Source: Chitinophagaceae bacterium | GTDB lineage: Bacteria > Bacteroidota > Bacteroidia > Chitinophagales > Chitinophagaceae | Reading direction: 5' to 3' | Length of the DNA: 64,000 nucleotides | NCBI GenBank assembly: GCA_947375185.1 | Contig: CANCEU010000006.1 | Coordinates: forward strand, 1 to 64,000 | Shown: in pieces, positions 35,598 through 44,247 of the stretch | How the letters are laid out: each line of letters opens with the position of its first letter | Position numbering within the stretch: position 1 is the first letter of the stretch | The notes under the pieces: model-generated | The model's database searches: none | The model's input: only the letters and a program-made list of their open reading frames with translations | What the model was told of the DNA's origin: nothing | Program-made: the position numbers and the translations under genes

Positions 35598-36302
35598 ATG
35601 AAATCAATTATTCAAAAGTGGGGTATTACAGTGTACATTTTATTATTATCGGTGCACTTGTATGCACAAGTATTAGGAGATAATTTTTCTAGTCTACAAT
35701 TCATAACTAAAATATTGTTGTTGCCATTGTTAATGCTTTTTATTGGGTCACAGGATTTAGCATCGAATGCCCCTAAAGGAAAATGGTTCGTTTTGATTGC
35801 AATGTTTGGATCATTTTTAGGTGATGTTTTACTGACTTATAATAATTTGTTTATAGTTGGAATGGTTGCATTTATGACTACGCATGTTTTTAATATTTTG
35901 ATGTTCAATAAAATCAATGGTTTAGGTCAAGTTAAATCAAAGAAGTTTATGGGATTTTTAGTTTTACTTGGAGTATTCTGTTGCTTTATTTTCATTCAAC
36001 TTAAAGGTGCAATGGGCAGTTTGATTTATCCTGTTCTTGTTTATATGGTTTTGATTTGTACTGCTGCTTTAATGGCAATCCATGCTGGAGGAAATACAAG
36101 AGGAGCATTGATTTCAAAAATATTTTGGTTCCCAGGAATGTTATTTTTTATTAGTTCAGACACCATTTTAGCATTTAATAAATTTGATTGGTCAATACAT
36201 CATCCAATAAAAAATATTGGATTGGTTACAATGCTTACATATGGTATTGCACAACTATTATTAGCAAAAGGGTATCAGCTATATTTTACAAAGAAAGATT
36301 AA
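35598..36302 (+). CDS. YhhN/TMEM86 family membrane protein (lysoplasmalogenase-like)
   Basis: The 234-residue protein has about eight hydrophobic segments and the family signs SFLGDVLLTYNNLF and SSDTILAFNKF, whose Asp residues are conserved in YhhN/TMEM86 proteins. The animal homologue TMEM86B hydrolyses lysoplasmalogens; the bacterial role is not clear. It stands alone and shares a bidirectional terminator with groEL. Confidence 0.85.
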   Translation: MKSIIQKWGITVYILLLSVHLYAQVLGDNFSSLQFITKILLLPLLMLFIGSQDLASNAPKGKWFVLIAMFGSFLGDVLLTYNNLFIVGMVAFMTTHVFNILMFNKINGLGQVKSKKFMGFLVLLGVFCCFIFIQLKGAMGSLIYPVLVYMVLICTAALMAIHAGGNTRGALISKIFWFPGMLFFISSDTILAFNKFDWSIHHPIKNIGLVTMLTYGIAQLLLAKGYQLYFTKKD

Positions 36303-36308
36303 TCTTAT

Positions 36309-36343
36309 AAAAAAAGCCTCAGTATTTTACTGAGGCTTTTTTT
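36309..36343. terminator. Bidirectional terminator between the YhhN gene and groEL
   Basis: A 15-bp perfect stem (36309-36323 with 36329-36343, core GCCTCAGT/ACTGAGGC) with a 5-nt loop has A and T runs forming its base, so it can act for both strands. Confidence 0.93.
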
Positions 36344-36375
36344 ATAATCATCACGCATTTTTGATGCGTATTATT

Positions 36376-38010
36376 TTAGTAACCCATACCACCCATATCA
36401 GGAGCACCACCACCTTGTGGAGCAGCTGCAGGAGCTGGTTTGTCTGCAATCACACATTCTGTTGTTAACAACATAGATGCAATAGATGCTGCATTTTCTA
36501 AAGCAACTCTTGATACTTTAGTTGGGTCGATAACACCTGCTTTGAATAAGTTCTCGAAAACTTCTGTTCTTGCATTGAAACCAAAGTCATCTTTACCTTC
36601 TTTGATTCTTTGCACAACGATTGAACCTTCGATACCACTATTCTTAACAATTTGACGAAGTGGTTCTTCAATTGCACGACGTACAATTTGAATACCTGTA
36701 TTTTCGTCTTCGTTAGCACCTTTTAATTTATCTAAACTTGCTACTGCACGAATATATGCAACACCACCACCTGGTACAATGCCTTCTTCAACTGCAGCAC
36801 GAGTAGCGTGTAAAGCATCGTCAACACGATCTTTCTTTTCTTTCATTTCAGTTTCAGTTGCAGCACCTACATAAAGTACAGCTACACCACCACTTAATTT
36901 TGCTAAACGCTCTTGTAATTTTTCTTTATCGTATTCTGAAGTTGTGTTTTCAATTTGAGCCTTAATTTGATTTACACGACTTGTAATATCTGCTTTTTTA
37001 CCTTTACCACCAACAATTACAGTATTGTCTTTGTCAATAGTGATTGAAGATGCTTGACCTAAATAAGATAAGTCAGCATTTTCTAATTTAAATCCTTGCT
37101 CTTCACTAATTACAGTACCTGCAGTTAAGATTGCAATGTCAGTTAACATTTCTTTTCTTCTGTCACCAAAGCCTGGTGCTTTAACAGCTGCAACTTTAAT
37201 AGTACCACGTAATTTGTTTACAACCAATGTCGCCATTGCTTCACCTTCTAAGTCTTCAGCGATGATAACCAATGGACGGCTTGTTTGTGCAACTTTCTCT
37301 AAAATATGTAAGATGTCTTTCATAGCTGAAATTTTCTTATCATAAATTAAGATATATGGATTTTGCATTTCTGCTTCCATTTTTTCGCTGTTTGTAACGA
37401 AGTATGGAGAAACATATCCACGATCAAATTGCATACCTTCAACTACATCAACTGTAGTATCTGTGCCTTTAGCTTCTTCAACAGTGATTACACCTTCTTT
37501 ACCTACTTTAGACATTGCCATAGCAATCAACTTGCCAATTTCGTTGTCGTTGTTTGCAGAGATAGAAGCAACTTGTTCAATCTTTTTTGTATCGTTTCCA
37601 ACAGTTTGAGATTGTGCTCTTAAACTTGCAACTACTTTTTCAACTGCTTTATCAATTCCACGTTTTAAATCCATTGGATTAGCACCAGCAGTAACGTTTC
37701 TTAAACCTTCTCCCACAATTGCTTGTGCTAATACAGTTGCAGTTGTTGTACCATCACCAGCTTGATCAGCTGTTTTAGAAGCAACTTCTTTTACCATTTG
37801 AGCACCAATGTTTTCAATTGGATCTTCTAAATCAATTTCTTTTGCTACTGATACACCATCCTTAGTTACAGAAGGTGAACCAAATTTTTTCTCAATTACA
37901 ACGTTACGACCTTTTGGTCCTAAAGTTACTTTTACAGCGTTGGCTAAAGTGTCAACACCTTTTTTCATTTTATTTCTCGCTTCTAAGTCGAAAAAAATCA
38001 TTTTAGACAT
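36376..38010 (-). CDS. groEL: Chaperonin GroEL
   Basis: The 544-residue subunit of the 14-mer folding chamber has [28 protein letters not shown] (nucleotide site), [12 protein letters not shown] and the Gly-Gly-Met-rich tail (MGGMGY). Length is standard. groES lies 55 bp upstream in the same operon. No CIRCE element was found, which agrees with its absence in this phylum; control may lie in the structured leader upstream of groES. Confidence 0.98.
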   Translation of the reverse strand: MSKMIFFDLEARNKMKKGVDTLANAVKVTLGPKGRNVVIEKKFGSPSVTKDGVSVAKEIDLEDPIENIGAQMVKEVASKTADQAGDGTTTATVLAQAIVGEGLRNVTAGANPMDLKRGIDKAVEKVVASLRAQSQTVGNDTKKIEQVASISANNDNEIGKLIAMAMSKVGKEGVITVEEAKGTDTTVDVVEGMQFDRGYVSPYFVTNSEKMEAEMQNPYILIYDKKISAMKDILHILEKVAQTSRPLVIIAEDLEGEAMATLVVNKLRGTIKVAAVKAPGFGDRRKEMLTDIAILTAGTVISEEQGFKLENADLSYLGQASSITIDKDNTVIVGGKGKKADITSRVNQIKAQIENTTSEYDKEKLQERLAKLSGGVAVLYVGAATETEMKEKKDRVDDALHATRAAVEEGIVPGGGVAYIRAVASLDKLKGANEDENTGIQIVRRAIEEPLRQIVKNSGIEGSIVVQRIKEGKDDFGFNARTEVFENLFKAGVIDPTKVSRVALENAASIASMLLTTECVIADKPAPAAAPQGGGAPDMGGMGY

Positions 38011-38065
38011 ATAAACTTATTTTTAATCGTTAATTAATTTGATAAGATAGGTTGGTTGTTTGTAA

Positions 38066-38359
38066 TTAAACAATTGCCAAAATATCACTTTCGCGCATGA
38101 TCAATAAATCTTGACCTTCAATTTGGATTTCTGTTCCAGCGTATTTACCATATAAAACGGTATCACCCACTTTAACAGTTACTGGTTCGTCTTTTTTACC
38201 AGGACCAGCAGCCACAATTACACCGCGTTGTGGTTTTTCTTTTGCAGTGTCAGGGATAATGATTCCACCAGCTGTTTTTTCTTCAGCAGCAGCAGGCATT
38301 ACAATTACTCTGTCGTGTAAAGGCGTAATGTTTAGTTTTTTAGCCGTACTCTTAGCCAT
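38066..38359 (-). CDS. groES: Co-chaperonin GroES
   Basis: The 97-residue lid subunit carries [17 protein letters not shown], the mobile loop region [17 protein letters not shown] and [11 protein letters not shown] near its C-terminus. It caps GroEL and drives the folding cycle. It is the first gene of groES-groEL; the 120-nt region upstream holds overlapping inverted repeats described separately. Confidence 0.98.
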   Translation of the reverse strand: MAKSTAKKLNITPLHDRVIVMPAAAEEKTAGGIIIPDTAKEKPQRGVIVAAGPGKKDEPVTVKVGDTVLYGKYAGTEIQIEGQDLLIMRESDILAIV

Positions 38360-38395
38360 ACTTTATCGTTTTTGGTTTTAAATTAATTGGTTTAC

Positions 38396-38468
38396 ACTTA
38401 TATCTTCAAGAACCTTGCCAATGACTTTATTACTTATGATATAAGTCAAAATTGCAGTGGCAAGAACC
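38396..38468 (-). promoter_or_regulatory. Structured groES leader with competing inverted repeats
   Basis: The outer pair CTTGCCA (38414-38420) with TGGCAAG (38458-38464) and inner pair TGACTT (38422-38427) with AAGTCA (38443-38448) make one hairpin. GATATAAGT (38438-38446) can instead pair with ACTTATATC (38396-38404), sharing bases with the inner pair. CAAGAACC also occurs twice (38407-38414 and 38461-38468). The layout allows two exclusive RNA folds, as in thermosensors or attenuators. Function is inferred. Confidence 0.45.
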
Positions 38469-38486
38469 AAAAGGGTACAAGGGAGA

Positions 38487-38494
38487 CAAATCTA
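38487..38494 (-). promoter_or_regulatory. Possible -7 element of groES-groEL
   Basis: TAGATTTG on the minus strand fits TAnnTTTG and would give a leader of about 120 nt containing the inverted repeats. No -33 match was seen. Confidence 0.45.
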
Positions 38495-38560
38495 TGCTTA
38501 AATTTGAAGCTTTAAGGCTTATTTATGTAAAAAATGTCAGTTTTTTTAGAATTATTTTGA

Positions 38561-38568
38561 TAGCTTTG
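38561..38568 (+). promoter_or_regulatory. Possible -7 element of nusB
   Basis: TAGCTTTG fits TAnnTTTG, 23 bp before the ATG at 38592. Confidence 0.45.
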
Positions 38569-38591
38569 CAGCCCTTATAGCTCTTAATATT

Positions 38592-39506
38592 ATGATGAAC
38601 CGACGCAACATCCGAATTAAAGTAATGCAAGTATTATATATGCTTGAATCCAATATTCTAGGTACTTCTAATTCATTACTTAACAAAGAATTTGATAAAA
38701 CTCGAAATTTATTCGTTTTCTTGGTTCATTTAATACATCAAGTGGCATTGTATGCCGAGGTTGAATCTCAACAAAGAGCCTCAAAAAACCTTCCTGATCA
38801 AGCCGATTTGTCTGTTAATATTAAAATTGCTGGTAACTCAATTGTTTGGCAAACCATCGATTCTGAAGCTTTCAAAAAGGCAGTAGAAATTGTTAAACCA
38901 CATCAATGGATAGATGGCGATTTGGTAAAAAACTTATTTAGACAATTATCCGATTCTAATGAATACAAAGCCTATATACTTGAAGAAAATAGAGATAAGG
39001 CAAAAGAGAAGGAAATTCTGAAATTTATATTTGGAACAATTATTCTTGGTTCAGAAAATGCTGTTGATTATATTGAAGAGCATTTTACCAATTGGGAAGA
39101 TGAGGGGGATATGATGATTGGCTTTGTTCTTAATTATATTCAAAAACCAGGTTCAGTTAATTTCCTTGATTTAGTAGGAGAGGAGAAAATGAAATTTGCT
39201 ACAGATTTATTGCAAACAGCCATTGACAAGAAAACAATTTCAGAGGATATTATTAAGCCTAAATTGAAAAACTGGGATCCAGAACGTATTGCTGTTATTG
39301 ATATGATTTTATTAAGATTAGGGGTTTGTGAATTGGTATATTTTGATACTATCCCTACAAAAGTTACTATAAATGAATATATCGATTTGGCTAAGGAATA
39401 TAGTACGGAGCAAAGTGGTCATTTCGTAAATGGTATATTAGATAGTATACATAAAGAGTTGGTGGGGAACGGTAAAATCCAAAAAGTAAGCCATAAGGGA
39501 AAATAG
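38592..39506 (+). CDS. nusB: Transcription antitermination factor NusB
   Basis: The 304-residue protein has the NusB helical domain in its C-terminal half (WDPERIAVIDMILLRLGVCEL, TIPTKVTINEYIDLAKEYS, FVNGILDSIHKE). NusB binds boxA RNA with NusE/S10 to prevent early termination in rRNA operons. It is about twice the length of E. coli NusB; the extra N-terminal half (MNRRNIRIKVMQVLYMLES then a long helical insert) is the form seen across Bacteroidota. yajC follows after 65 bp. Confidence 0.93.
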   Translation: MMNRRNIRIKVMQVLYMLESNILGTSNSLLNKEFDKTRNLFVFLVHLIHQVALYAEVESQQRASKNLPDQADLSVNIKIAGNSIVWQTIDSEAFKKAVEIVKPHQWIDGDLVKNLFRQLSDSNEYKAYILEENRDKAKEKEILKFIFGTIILGSENAVDYIEEHFTNWEDEGDMMIGFVLNYIQKPGSVNFLDLVGEEKMKFATDLLQTAIDKKTISEDIIKPKLKNWDPERIAVIDMILLRLGVCELVYFDTIPTKVTINEYIDLAKEYSTEQSGHFVNGILDSIHKELVGNGKIQKVSHKGK

Positions 39507-39517
39507 TTTCTTTACCT

Positions 39518-39525
39518 TATATTTG
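39518..39525 (+). promoter_or_regulatory. Possible -7 element of yajC
   Basis: TATATTTG fits TAnnTTTG, 46 bp before the ATG. The gene may also be read from nusB. Confidence 0.4.
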
Positions 39526-39571
39526 TACTCATCAATTAGGATCTTAAATTTTAAAATATAAACAAATAAAT

Positions 39572-39877
39572 ATGATAGCAATTTTATTACAAGCACAACC
39601 AGGCGGTGGAAATTTGAATTTATTAATGTTAGGTGGTATCATCGTGGTTTTCTGGTTTTTCATGATTCGTCCTCAAGCTAAAAAAGCAAAAGAGCAAAAG
39701 AAGTTTATTGATGGAATGCAAAAAGGAGATAAAGTGGTTACTATTGCTGGTATTCATGGTACAATTAGCAAAGTGAATGAAGATAATACGGTTCAATTAG
39801 AAGTTAGCCCAGGTAGCTACTTGAAAATTGAAAGATCTTCTATTAGCTTAGAATGGTCACAAGCCATTAACAAATAA
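39572..39877 (+). CDS. yajC: Preprotein translocase subunit YajC
   Basis: The 101-residue protein has one N-terminal membrane helix (LNLLMLGGIIVVFWFFMIRPQ) followed by the YajC cytoplasmic domain (KKAKEQKKFIDGMQKGDKVVTIAGIHGTI). YajC binds SecDF and SecYEG and modulates export. It lies after nusB and before a strong terminator. Confidence 0.96.
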   Translation: MIAILLQAQPGGGNLNLLMLGGIIVVFWFFMIRPQAKKAKEQKKFIDGMQKGDKVVTIAGIHGTISKVNEDNTVQLEVSPGSYLKIERSSISLEWSQAINK

Positions 39878-39897
39878 TTAGAAAGCTTTACTTAATT

Positions 39898-39946
39898 AAT
39901 CCGAAACTATATTCCAAATATGGAACTTAGTTTCGGATTTTTTGTT
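39898..39946 (+). terminator. Terminator of nusB-yajC
   Basis: A 12-bp perfect stem (39898-39909 with 39928-39939, core CCGAAACTA/TAGTTTCGG) with an inner TTCC/GGAA pairing ends in a T-run. Confidence 0.92.
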
Positions 39947-39986
39947 TCTATTTTCACCTAACTTTAAGTGAGTCAAATATATTTAG

Positions 39987-40601
39987 ATGTCAGTTATCAT
40001 TGGATTAACAGGAGGGATTGGTTCAGGCAAATCAATGGTTGCCAAAGTTTTTGAAAACTTGGGGATTCCTGTTTTTGATGCTGACGCTGCTGCAAAAGAA
40101 ATCATGCACTCAAGTCCCCTAATAAAAGAAAAATTAATTTCAACATTTGGTGCAGAGGTGTACACAAAAAATCCAGTGATTGAGGATAAGCAGCCCGAAA
40201 TATTAAATAGAGCATATTTATCAAAAATTGTTTTTTCGAATCCATATAAATTAGAAATACTTAATGGAATTGTTCATCCAATTACCATTCAAGCTGCAAT
40301 AAACTGGGCTGCATTACAAACAAGTCCTTATGTTATTAAAGAAGCTGCATTGTTTTTTGAATCTGGCTCAGCTAATGGAATTTCAAAAATTATTGGGGTA
40401 TCTGCACCAAAATCATTGCGCATTCGTCGAGTTATGAAAAGAGATCAATGTTTAAAGGAGGAAGTTGAGAAAAGAATGGCTAGTCAAATTGATGCATCTA
40501 TTAAAATGAAACTTTGTGATTGGGTAATTGTAAATGATGATCAACAATTGGTTCTGCCGCAAGTTGTAGCAGTACACAACCTAATTTTAGCTGGTTTATA
40601 A
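39987..40601 (+). CDS. coaE: Dephospho-CoA kinase
   Basis: The 204-residue enzyme phosphorylates dephospho-CoA, the last step of CoA synthesis. The P-loop GGIGSGKS is at residues 9-16, with DADAAAKE (catalytic Asp region) and the lid with IRRVMKRDQ. The length is normal. It ends 15 bp from a convergent methyltransferase gene, and a small hairpin overlaps its stop. Confidence 0.95.
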   Translation: MSVIIGLTGGIGSGKSMVAKVFENLGIPVFDADAAAKEIMHSSPLIKEKLISTFGAEVYTKNPVIEDKQPEILNRAYLSKIVFSNPYKLEILNGIVHPITIQAAINWAALQTSPYVIKEAALFFESGSANGISKIIGVSAPKSLRIRRVMKRDQCLKEEVEKRMASQIDASIKMKLCDWVIVNDDQQLVLPQVVAVHNLILAGL

Positions 40602-40616
40602 TCTATTTTAGATTGT
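40598..40616. terminator. Small hairpin over the coaE stop codon
   Basis: An 8-bp stem with one G-T pair (40598-40605 with 40609-40616) and a 3-nt loop starts inside the coaE stop codon and reaches the last base of the convergent gene. The T-run is poor, so termination is only possible. Confidence 0.4.
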
Positions 40617-41569
40617 TATTTCTTTATAATTTTATAACACCATCGTTTTAGTCTTCCCTCAAAATCAAATGGGGTAGTAGCTTTAGTAATATCTTTCACT
40701 TGATTACTGTTTATATTTTCCAAGTCAATAATGAATTGTGTATAGTTGGTGCTAAAATATAAAATTCCTTCAGGTTTCATTGCACGCAAAACATCATTAA
40801 TCAATTCCACATGATCCCTTTGAATATCTAAAATATCCTTCATTCTTTTACTATTGCTAAATGTAGGTGGGTCCATTACAACTAACTCAAAATGATTAGC
40901 AGGTAATGTTTTTAAATATTGTTTTACATCGGCATGAACAAATTGATAAGCAACAGGATTTTTTAATAAGTTGATATCAAAATTATCTTCACTCCAAGCC
41001 AAATAAGTTTTTGACAAATCAACCGATGTAACTGATTTCGCACCAGCAGTTGCAGCATATACCGAAAAGGAGCTTGTATAACTAAATAAGTTTAAAAAAT
41101 TAGTTTCCTTAGCCTCACTGGAAACCATTTGTCTTGTAATACGATGATCTAAAAACAATCCAGTATCTAAATAGTCTGTAAGGTTTACTAAAAATTTATG
41201 GCCATTTTCTTGAACTGTAATGATTTTAGATTCCGTGACTTCTTCTTTTTCATATTGCCCTTCCCGATGTGACATTCTTTTACGCAACTTAACGTACATA
41301 TGATCAATAGGAATGCCTGTCAATGTAGAGATTATACCCTTTGTGGTTTCGAACCATTCTGCATGTTCTTCTTCGGTTAATGCATGGCGACGATTGTATT
41401 CGGCAATATAAATATACTCCTCATAAAATTCGATACAAATAGGGAACTCTGGTAAATCATGGTCATATAATCTCCAACAAGTAAGGCTTAATCGCTTAGC
41501 TTGTTTAATACGGTGCTTATAATTTTTAAGCAACCTATTTTCAAACATTTGAAATTTCTCTGGAGTCAT
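40616..41569 (-). CDS. RlmK-like SAM-dependent rRNA methyltransferase
   Basis: The 317-residue protein resembles the C-terminal (RlmK) half of E. coli RlmKL, which makes m7G2069 in 23S rRNA. Visible are the SAM-binding NLFSYTSSFSVYAA and SVDLSKTYLAWSEDN and the catalytic DPPTFSNSKRM. The RlmL half (THUMP plus m2G domain) is missing here and, if present, is elsewhere. The start MTPEKFQMFENR is chosen; the upstream in-frame TTG overlaps the -7 element. Specificity is inferred from similarity. Confidence 0.85.
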   Translation of the reverse strand: MTPEKFQMFENRLLKNYKHRIKQAKRLSLTCWRLYDHDLPEFPICIEFYEEYIYIAEYNRRHALTEEEHAEWFETTKGIISTLTGIPIDHMYVKLRKRMSHREGQYEKEEVTESKIITVQENGHKFLVNLTDYLDTGLFLDHRITRQMVSSEAKETNFLNLFSYTSSFSVYAATAGAKSVTSVDLSKTYLAWSEDNFDINLLKNPVAYQFVHADVKQYLKTLPANHFELVVMDPPTFSNSKRMKDILDIQRDHVELINDVLRAMKPEGILYFSTNYTQFIIDLENINSNQVKDITKATTPFDFEGRLKRWCYKIIKK

Positions 41570-41579
41570 ATTTACTTTG

Positions 41580-41587
41580 CAAAAATA
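41580..41587 (-). promoter_or_regulatory. -7 element of the RlmK-like gene
   Basis: TATTTTTG on the minus strand ends 10 bp before the ATG (41569-41567), predicting a very short leader. It lies just after the terminator of the upstream gene. Confidence 0.45.
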
Positions 41588-41589
41588 GG

Positions 41590-41623
41590 ACAAAAAAAGA
41601 AGCGCTACATGGGTAACGCTTCT
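41590..41623 (-). terminator. Terminator of the aminotransferase gene
   Basis: A 7-bp outer stem (41598-41604 with 41617-41623, AGAAGCG/CGCTTCT) and an inner TAC/GTA pair are followed by a T-run on the minus strand. Confidence 0.85.
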
Positions 41624-41655
41624 AAATGTATCATTCGGATAAATTTAATTATCGT

Positions 41656-42846
41656 TTATTTCAATTTGGCTAAAGCTTCTTTAATTCTAGCCCAAGCTTT
41701 TTCGATATTAGTCATGCTATTTGCAAAAGAGAATCGTACACAGTTAGGCTCACCAAATGCATCACCCATTACAGAGGAAACATGTGCCGTGTTTAATAAA
41801 TACATGCTAAAATCGGCAGCATTGGTAATAGTTTGTGTTCCATCTGATTTTCCATAATAAGAACTTACATCAGGGAATACGTAAAACGCACCTTCGGGAG
41901 CGTAACATTTAAATCCTGGCATTTCACTTACTAATTTTAAAGTAGTTGTTCTGCGACGAGTAAACTCTTCGGTCATTTCTAAAGATGGTTTCAAATCGCC
42001 TACTAATGCAGTTACAGCAGCTTTTTGAGTTATAGAACATGTTCCTGAAGTAAATTGACCCTGAAGTTTTTCCATAGCTTTTGCAATTTCAACAGATGAA
42101 GCGGTATAACCTAATCTCCAACCAGTCATTGCAAAACCTTTACTCAAACCATTTATCACCACAATTTGATCTTTGATTTCTTCAAATTGCGCAATGCTTT
42201 CATGTTTGCCAACAAAGTTGATGTATTCGTAAATTTCATCAGACAAAATGGTGATTTGAGGATATTTTTTAAATAAATCAGCTAATGCTTTTAATTCTTC
42301 TTTGCTATAAACAGCGCCACTGGGATTACATGGACTAGAGAACATAAATACTTTAGTCTTTGGTGTAATTGCCGCTTCAATTTGAGCAGGCGTTGCTTTA
42401 AAACCAGCATCGGTGCTAGTTCTAATTTCAACTACTTTACCTCTTGCAATTTTTACCAATTCTGAATAAGTCACCCAATATGGAGTTGGAATAATTACCT
42501 CATCACCATCATCAACCAATGCTAAAATTGCATTGGCTAAACTTTGTTTTGCACCAGTAGAAGTAACTATTTGTTCTGGTTTATAGTCAAGGTTATTATC
42601 TCTTTTTAATTTTGAACAAACTGCTTCTCTTAAATCTAAGAAACCAGCAACAGGAGTGTAGTGCGACCAGTTGTCATTGATGGCTTTAATAGCAGCATCT
42701 TTAATATGTTGTGGGGTATCAAAGTCAGGTTCACCTAAGCTTAAGTCAATTACATCAACTCCTTGTGCTCTTAATTCACGACCCAATTTTGCCATTTTCA
42801 ATGTTTCTGGCTCACTAAAACGATTTAATAAAGATGATAATATCAT
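41656..42846 (-). CDS. Class I/II pyridoxal phosphate aminotransferase (aspartate-type)
   Basis: The 396-residue enzyme has the fold I aminotransferase signs: SLGEPDFDTP, SSPCNPSG with Asn174, LSDEIYEY with Asp203, and the PLP-lysine Lys236 in NGLSKGFAMTGWRLGY. It is nearest to the Ig subfamily of aspartate aminotransferases (AspC/AspB type), which also act on prephenate or aromatic acids in some species. Start MILSSLLNRF is chosen over a 14-codon upstream extension. GCAAA occurs three times (42865, 42874, 42885) just upstream. Confidence 0.9.
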   Translation of the reverse strand: MILSSLLNRFSEPETLKMAKLGRELRAQGVDVIDLSLGEPDFDTPQHIKDAAIKAINDNWSHYTPVAGFLDLREAVCSKLKRDNNLDYKPEQIVTSTGAKQSLANAILALVDDGDEVIIPTPYWVTYSELVKIARGKVVEIRTSTDAGFKATPAQIEAAITPKTKVFMFSSPCNPSGAVYSKEELKALADLFKKYPQITILSDEIYEYINFVGKHESIAQFEEIKDQIVVINGLSKGFAMTGWRLGYTASSVEIAKAMEKLQGQFTSGTCSITQKAAVTALVGDLKPSLEMTEEFTRRRTTTLKLVSEMPGFKCYAPEGAFYVFPDVSSYYGKSDGTQTITNAADFSMYLLNTAHVSSVMGDAFGEPNCVRFSFANSMTNIEKAWARIKEALAKLK

Positions 42847-42973
42847 GGTATTTAATTTGGTATTGCAAATTTCGCAAATTATTCGCAAACGCCTGTAAGT
42901 TTTGGACTTTAGATGGCATTTAATTATTCAACTACTGTTAATATCTCTATATTTTGAATAATAACAGTCTATA

Positions 42974-44206
42974 CTAAGGTAATATATTATCGAAATTGGG
43001 CAAATAGGCCTTTTTCCTGTTAAGTTCATAATCGTAAATTAGATGCCCCAGATTTTTATAGAAAGGATAACCAATACTGTCATAATCATATTTACTATCA
43101 TTAATAATACCGTCATTATTACAATAAATTACAGCACTCAACATAAATTCAACCTTATTGACCGTATCTACTATATAGCTGATGTCTAATAAGAATCCAT
43201 AAGCATCACCAACTTTATTGAAAATTTTTATGTTGGATGGTATATTCCCTTTTTCTGCTCCCATAAACATAAACTTACAATAGGATGGCCAATAATCAGT
43301 AGGATCGTAAGTTGGAAAAGTGGATTCTGTTGGTAAAGTATGCATCCATTTTAAAAGGAAGTCACGATCTGGTTTTGTTAAGTTAAATCTTTGTTTGATT
43401 GGTGTTTGATCATAAAAAATAACAGACTGTAAAATATGATGTAAGTCATTTAAATAGATTCTGTTTTTTACCGAAAAATCCATTGGCTGCATAATCAAAG
43501 AATCGTTGTTATTGTAATATCCTTTACCTAAAAAAGCATTGTAATAAGGAAGTTGTTTTTTATTGTATTGTGGCGCTTGATGATAAATTTGTTTTCCATT
43601 GTCATCAAAAAAGGTAATGCCTTGTGTTTGACGACTTTCATCCTGTGTTCTTCCTAACTCTAGTCTATTTCGAATGTATGCATCGGTATATCCTTTTTCG
43701 ACTAATTTTTCGTGTAATTGTTCTTGACCAATAAATTCAAATAATCTATTTGCTGCATTATTATCACTTACTAAAAAAACTTCTTTTATGGCTTGTTCAA
43801 TTGTCTGTTTCCCATTTTGAGCATAAGGATTATTATAAATAGTTTCTTGTCTTGCACCAACACTATCATAGTAAAGTGTTGTCGATTTATTAACACCCGA
43901 AATGTTTAAAGTATTTAATTTATCCAAGGCCATAATGGCCATTGGCATTTTAACTGTACTCGCTGGATAAAAGTACTCATCAGGATTTAAACGATAGCTA
44001 TATTCTTTAAAATGAGGGATGTTGTTTTTATCTCTATTTATTTGGGTGTAAAATATTTGTACCCGATATTGATTGGGATGAGATAATATTTCTTGAAATT
44101 GTTCTGGTCTTTGTTTCATCAATTGCTCAAGTAATTCATTATTTACTTGCGCTGTTAAGCAGTTATAAAAAACTGATAGTATCAAAATAAGTACCGGTGC
44201 TTTCAT
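42974..44206 (-). CDS. Secreted serine hydrolase, class A beta-lactamase-like fold
   Basis: The 410-residue protein has an N-terminal signal ([20 protein letters not shown]) and the SxxK (Ser83-Thr-Val-Lys86) and SDN (147-149) motifs of the penicillin-binding/class A group; FNKVGDAYG near the C-terminus may take the place of KTG. The Glu166 omega-loop pattern of true class A beta-lactamases is not visible, so resistance activity should not be assumed. A DD-peptidase-like or esterase role is possible. It is divergent from sdaA and shares a compact promoter region with it. Confidence 0.82.
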   Translation of the reverse strand: MKAPVLILILSVFYNCLTAQVNNELLEQLMKQRPEQFQEILSHPNQYRVQIFYTQINRDKNNIPHFKEYSYRLNPDEYFYPASTVKMPMAIMALDKLNTLNISGVNKSTTLYYDSVGARQETIYNNPYAQNGKQTIEQAIKEVFLVSDNNAANRLFEFIGQEQLHEKLVEKGYTDAYIRNRLELGRTQDESRQTQGITFFDDNGKQIYHQAPQYNKKQLPYYNAFLGKGYYNNNDSLIMQPMDFSVKNRIYLNDLHHILQSVIFYDQTPIKQRFNLTKPDRDFLLKWMHTLPTESTFPTYDPTDYWPSYCKFMFMGAEKGNIPSNIKIFNKVGDAYGFLLDISYIVDTVNKVEFMLSAVIYCNNDGIINDSKYDYDSIGYPFYKNLGHLIYDYELNRKKAYLPNFDNILP

Positions 44207-44209
44207 ATT

Positions 44210-44238
44210 CAAATGTATCAAAAACTAACATACATTTG
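44210..44238. promoter_or_regulatory. Mirror-image divergent -7 elements (serine hydrolase / sdaA)
   Basis: CAAATGTA (44210-44217) is TACATTTG on the minus strand, and TACATTTG stands on the plus strand at 44231-44238: a perfect 8-bp inverted repeat with a 13-nt gap. Each fits TAnnTTTG. They end 3 and 9 bp before the ATGs of the hydrolase (44206) and sdaA (44248), so both mRNAs would be nearly leaderless, and each -33 region would overlap the other's -7. Confidence 0.55.
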
Positions 44239-44247
44239 CATAAGATT

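Noticed and set aside
38360-38591. CIRCE (HrcA) operator upstream of groES
   Set aside because: The TTAGCACTC-N9-GAGTGCTAA pattern is absent; the repeats there have a different sequence and layout.
42865-42890. Three GCAAA repeats upstream of the aminotransferase as iterons or an operator
   Set aside because: The units are short, unevenly spaced (9 and 11 nt) and easily due to chance in AT-rich DNA.
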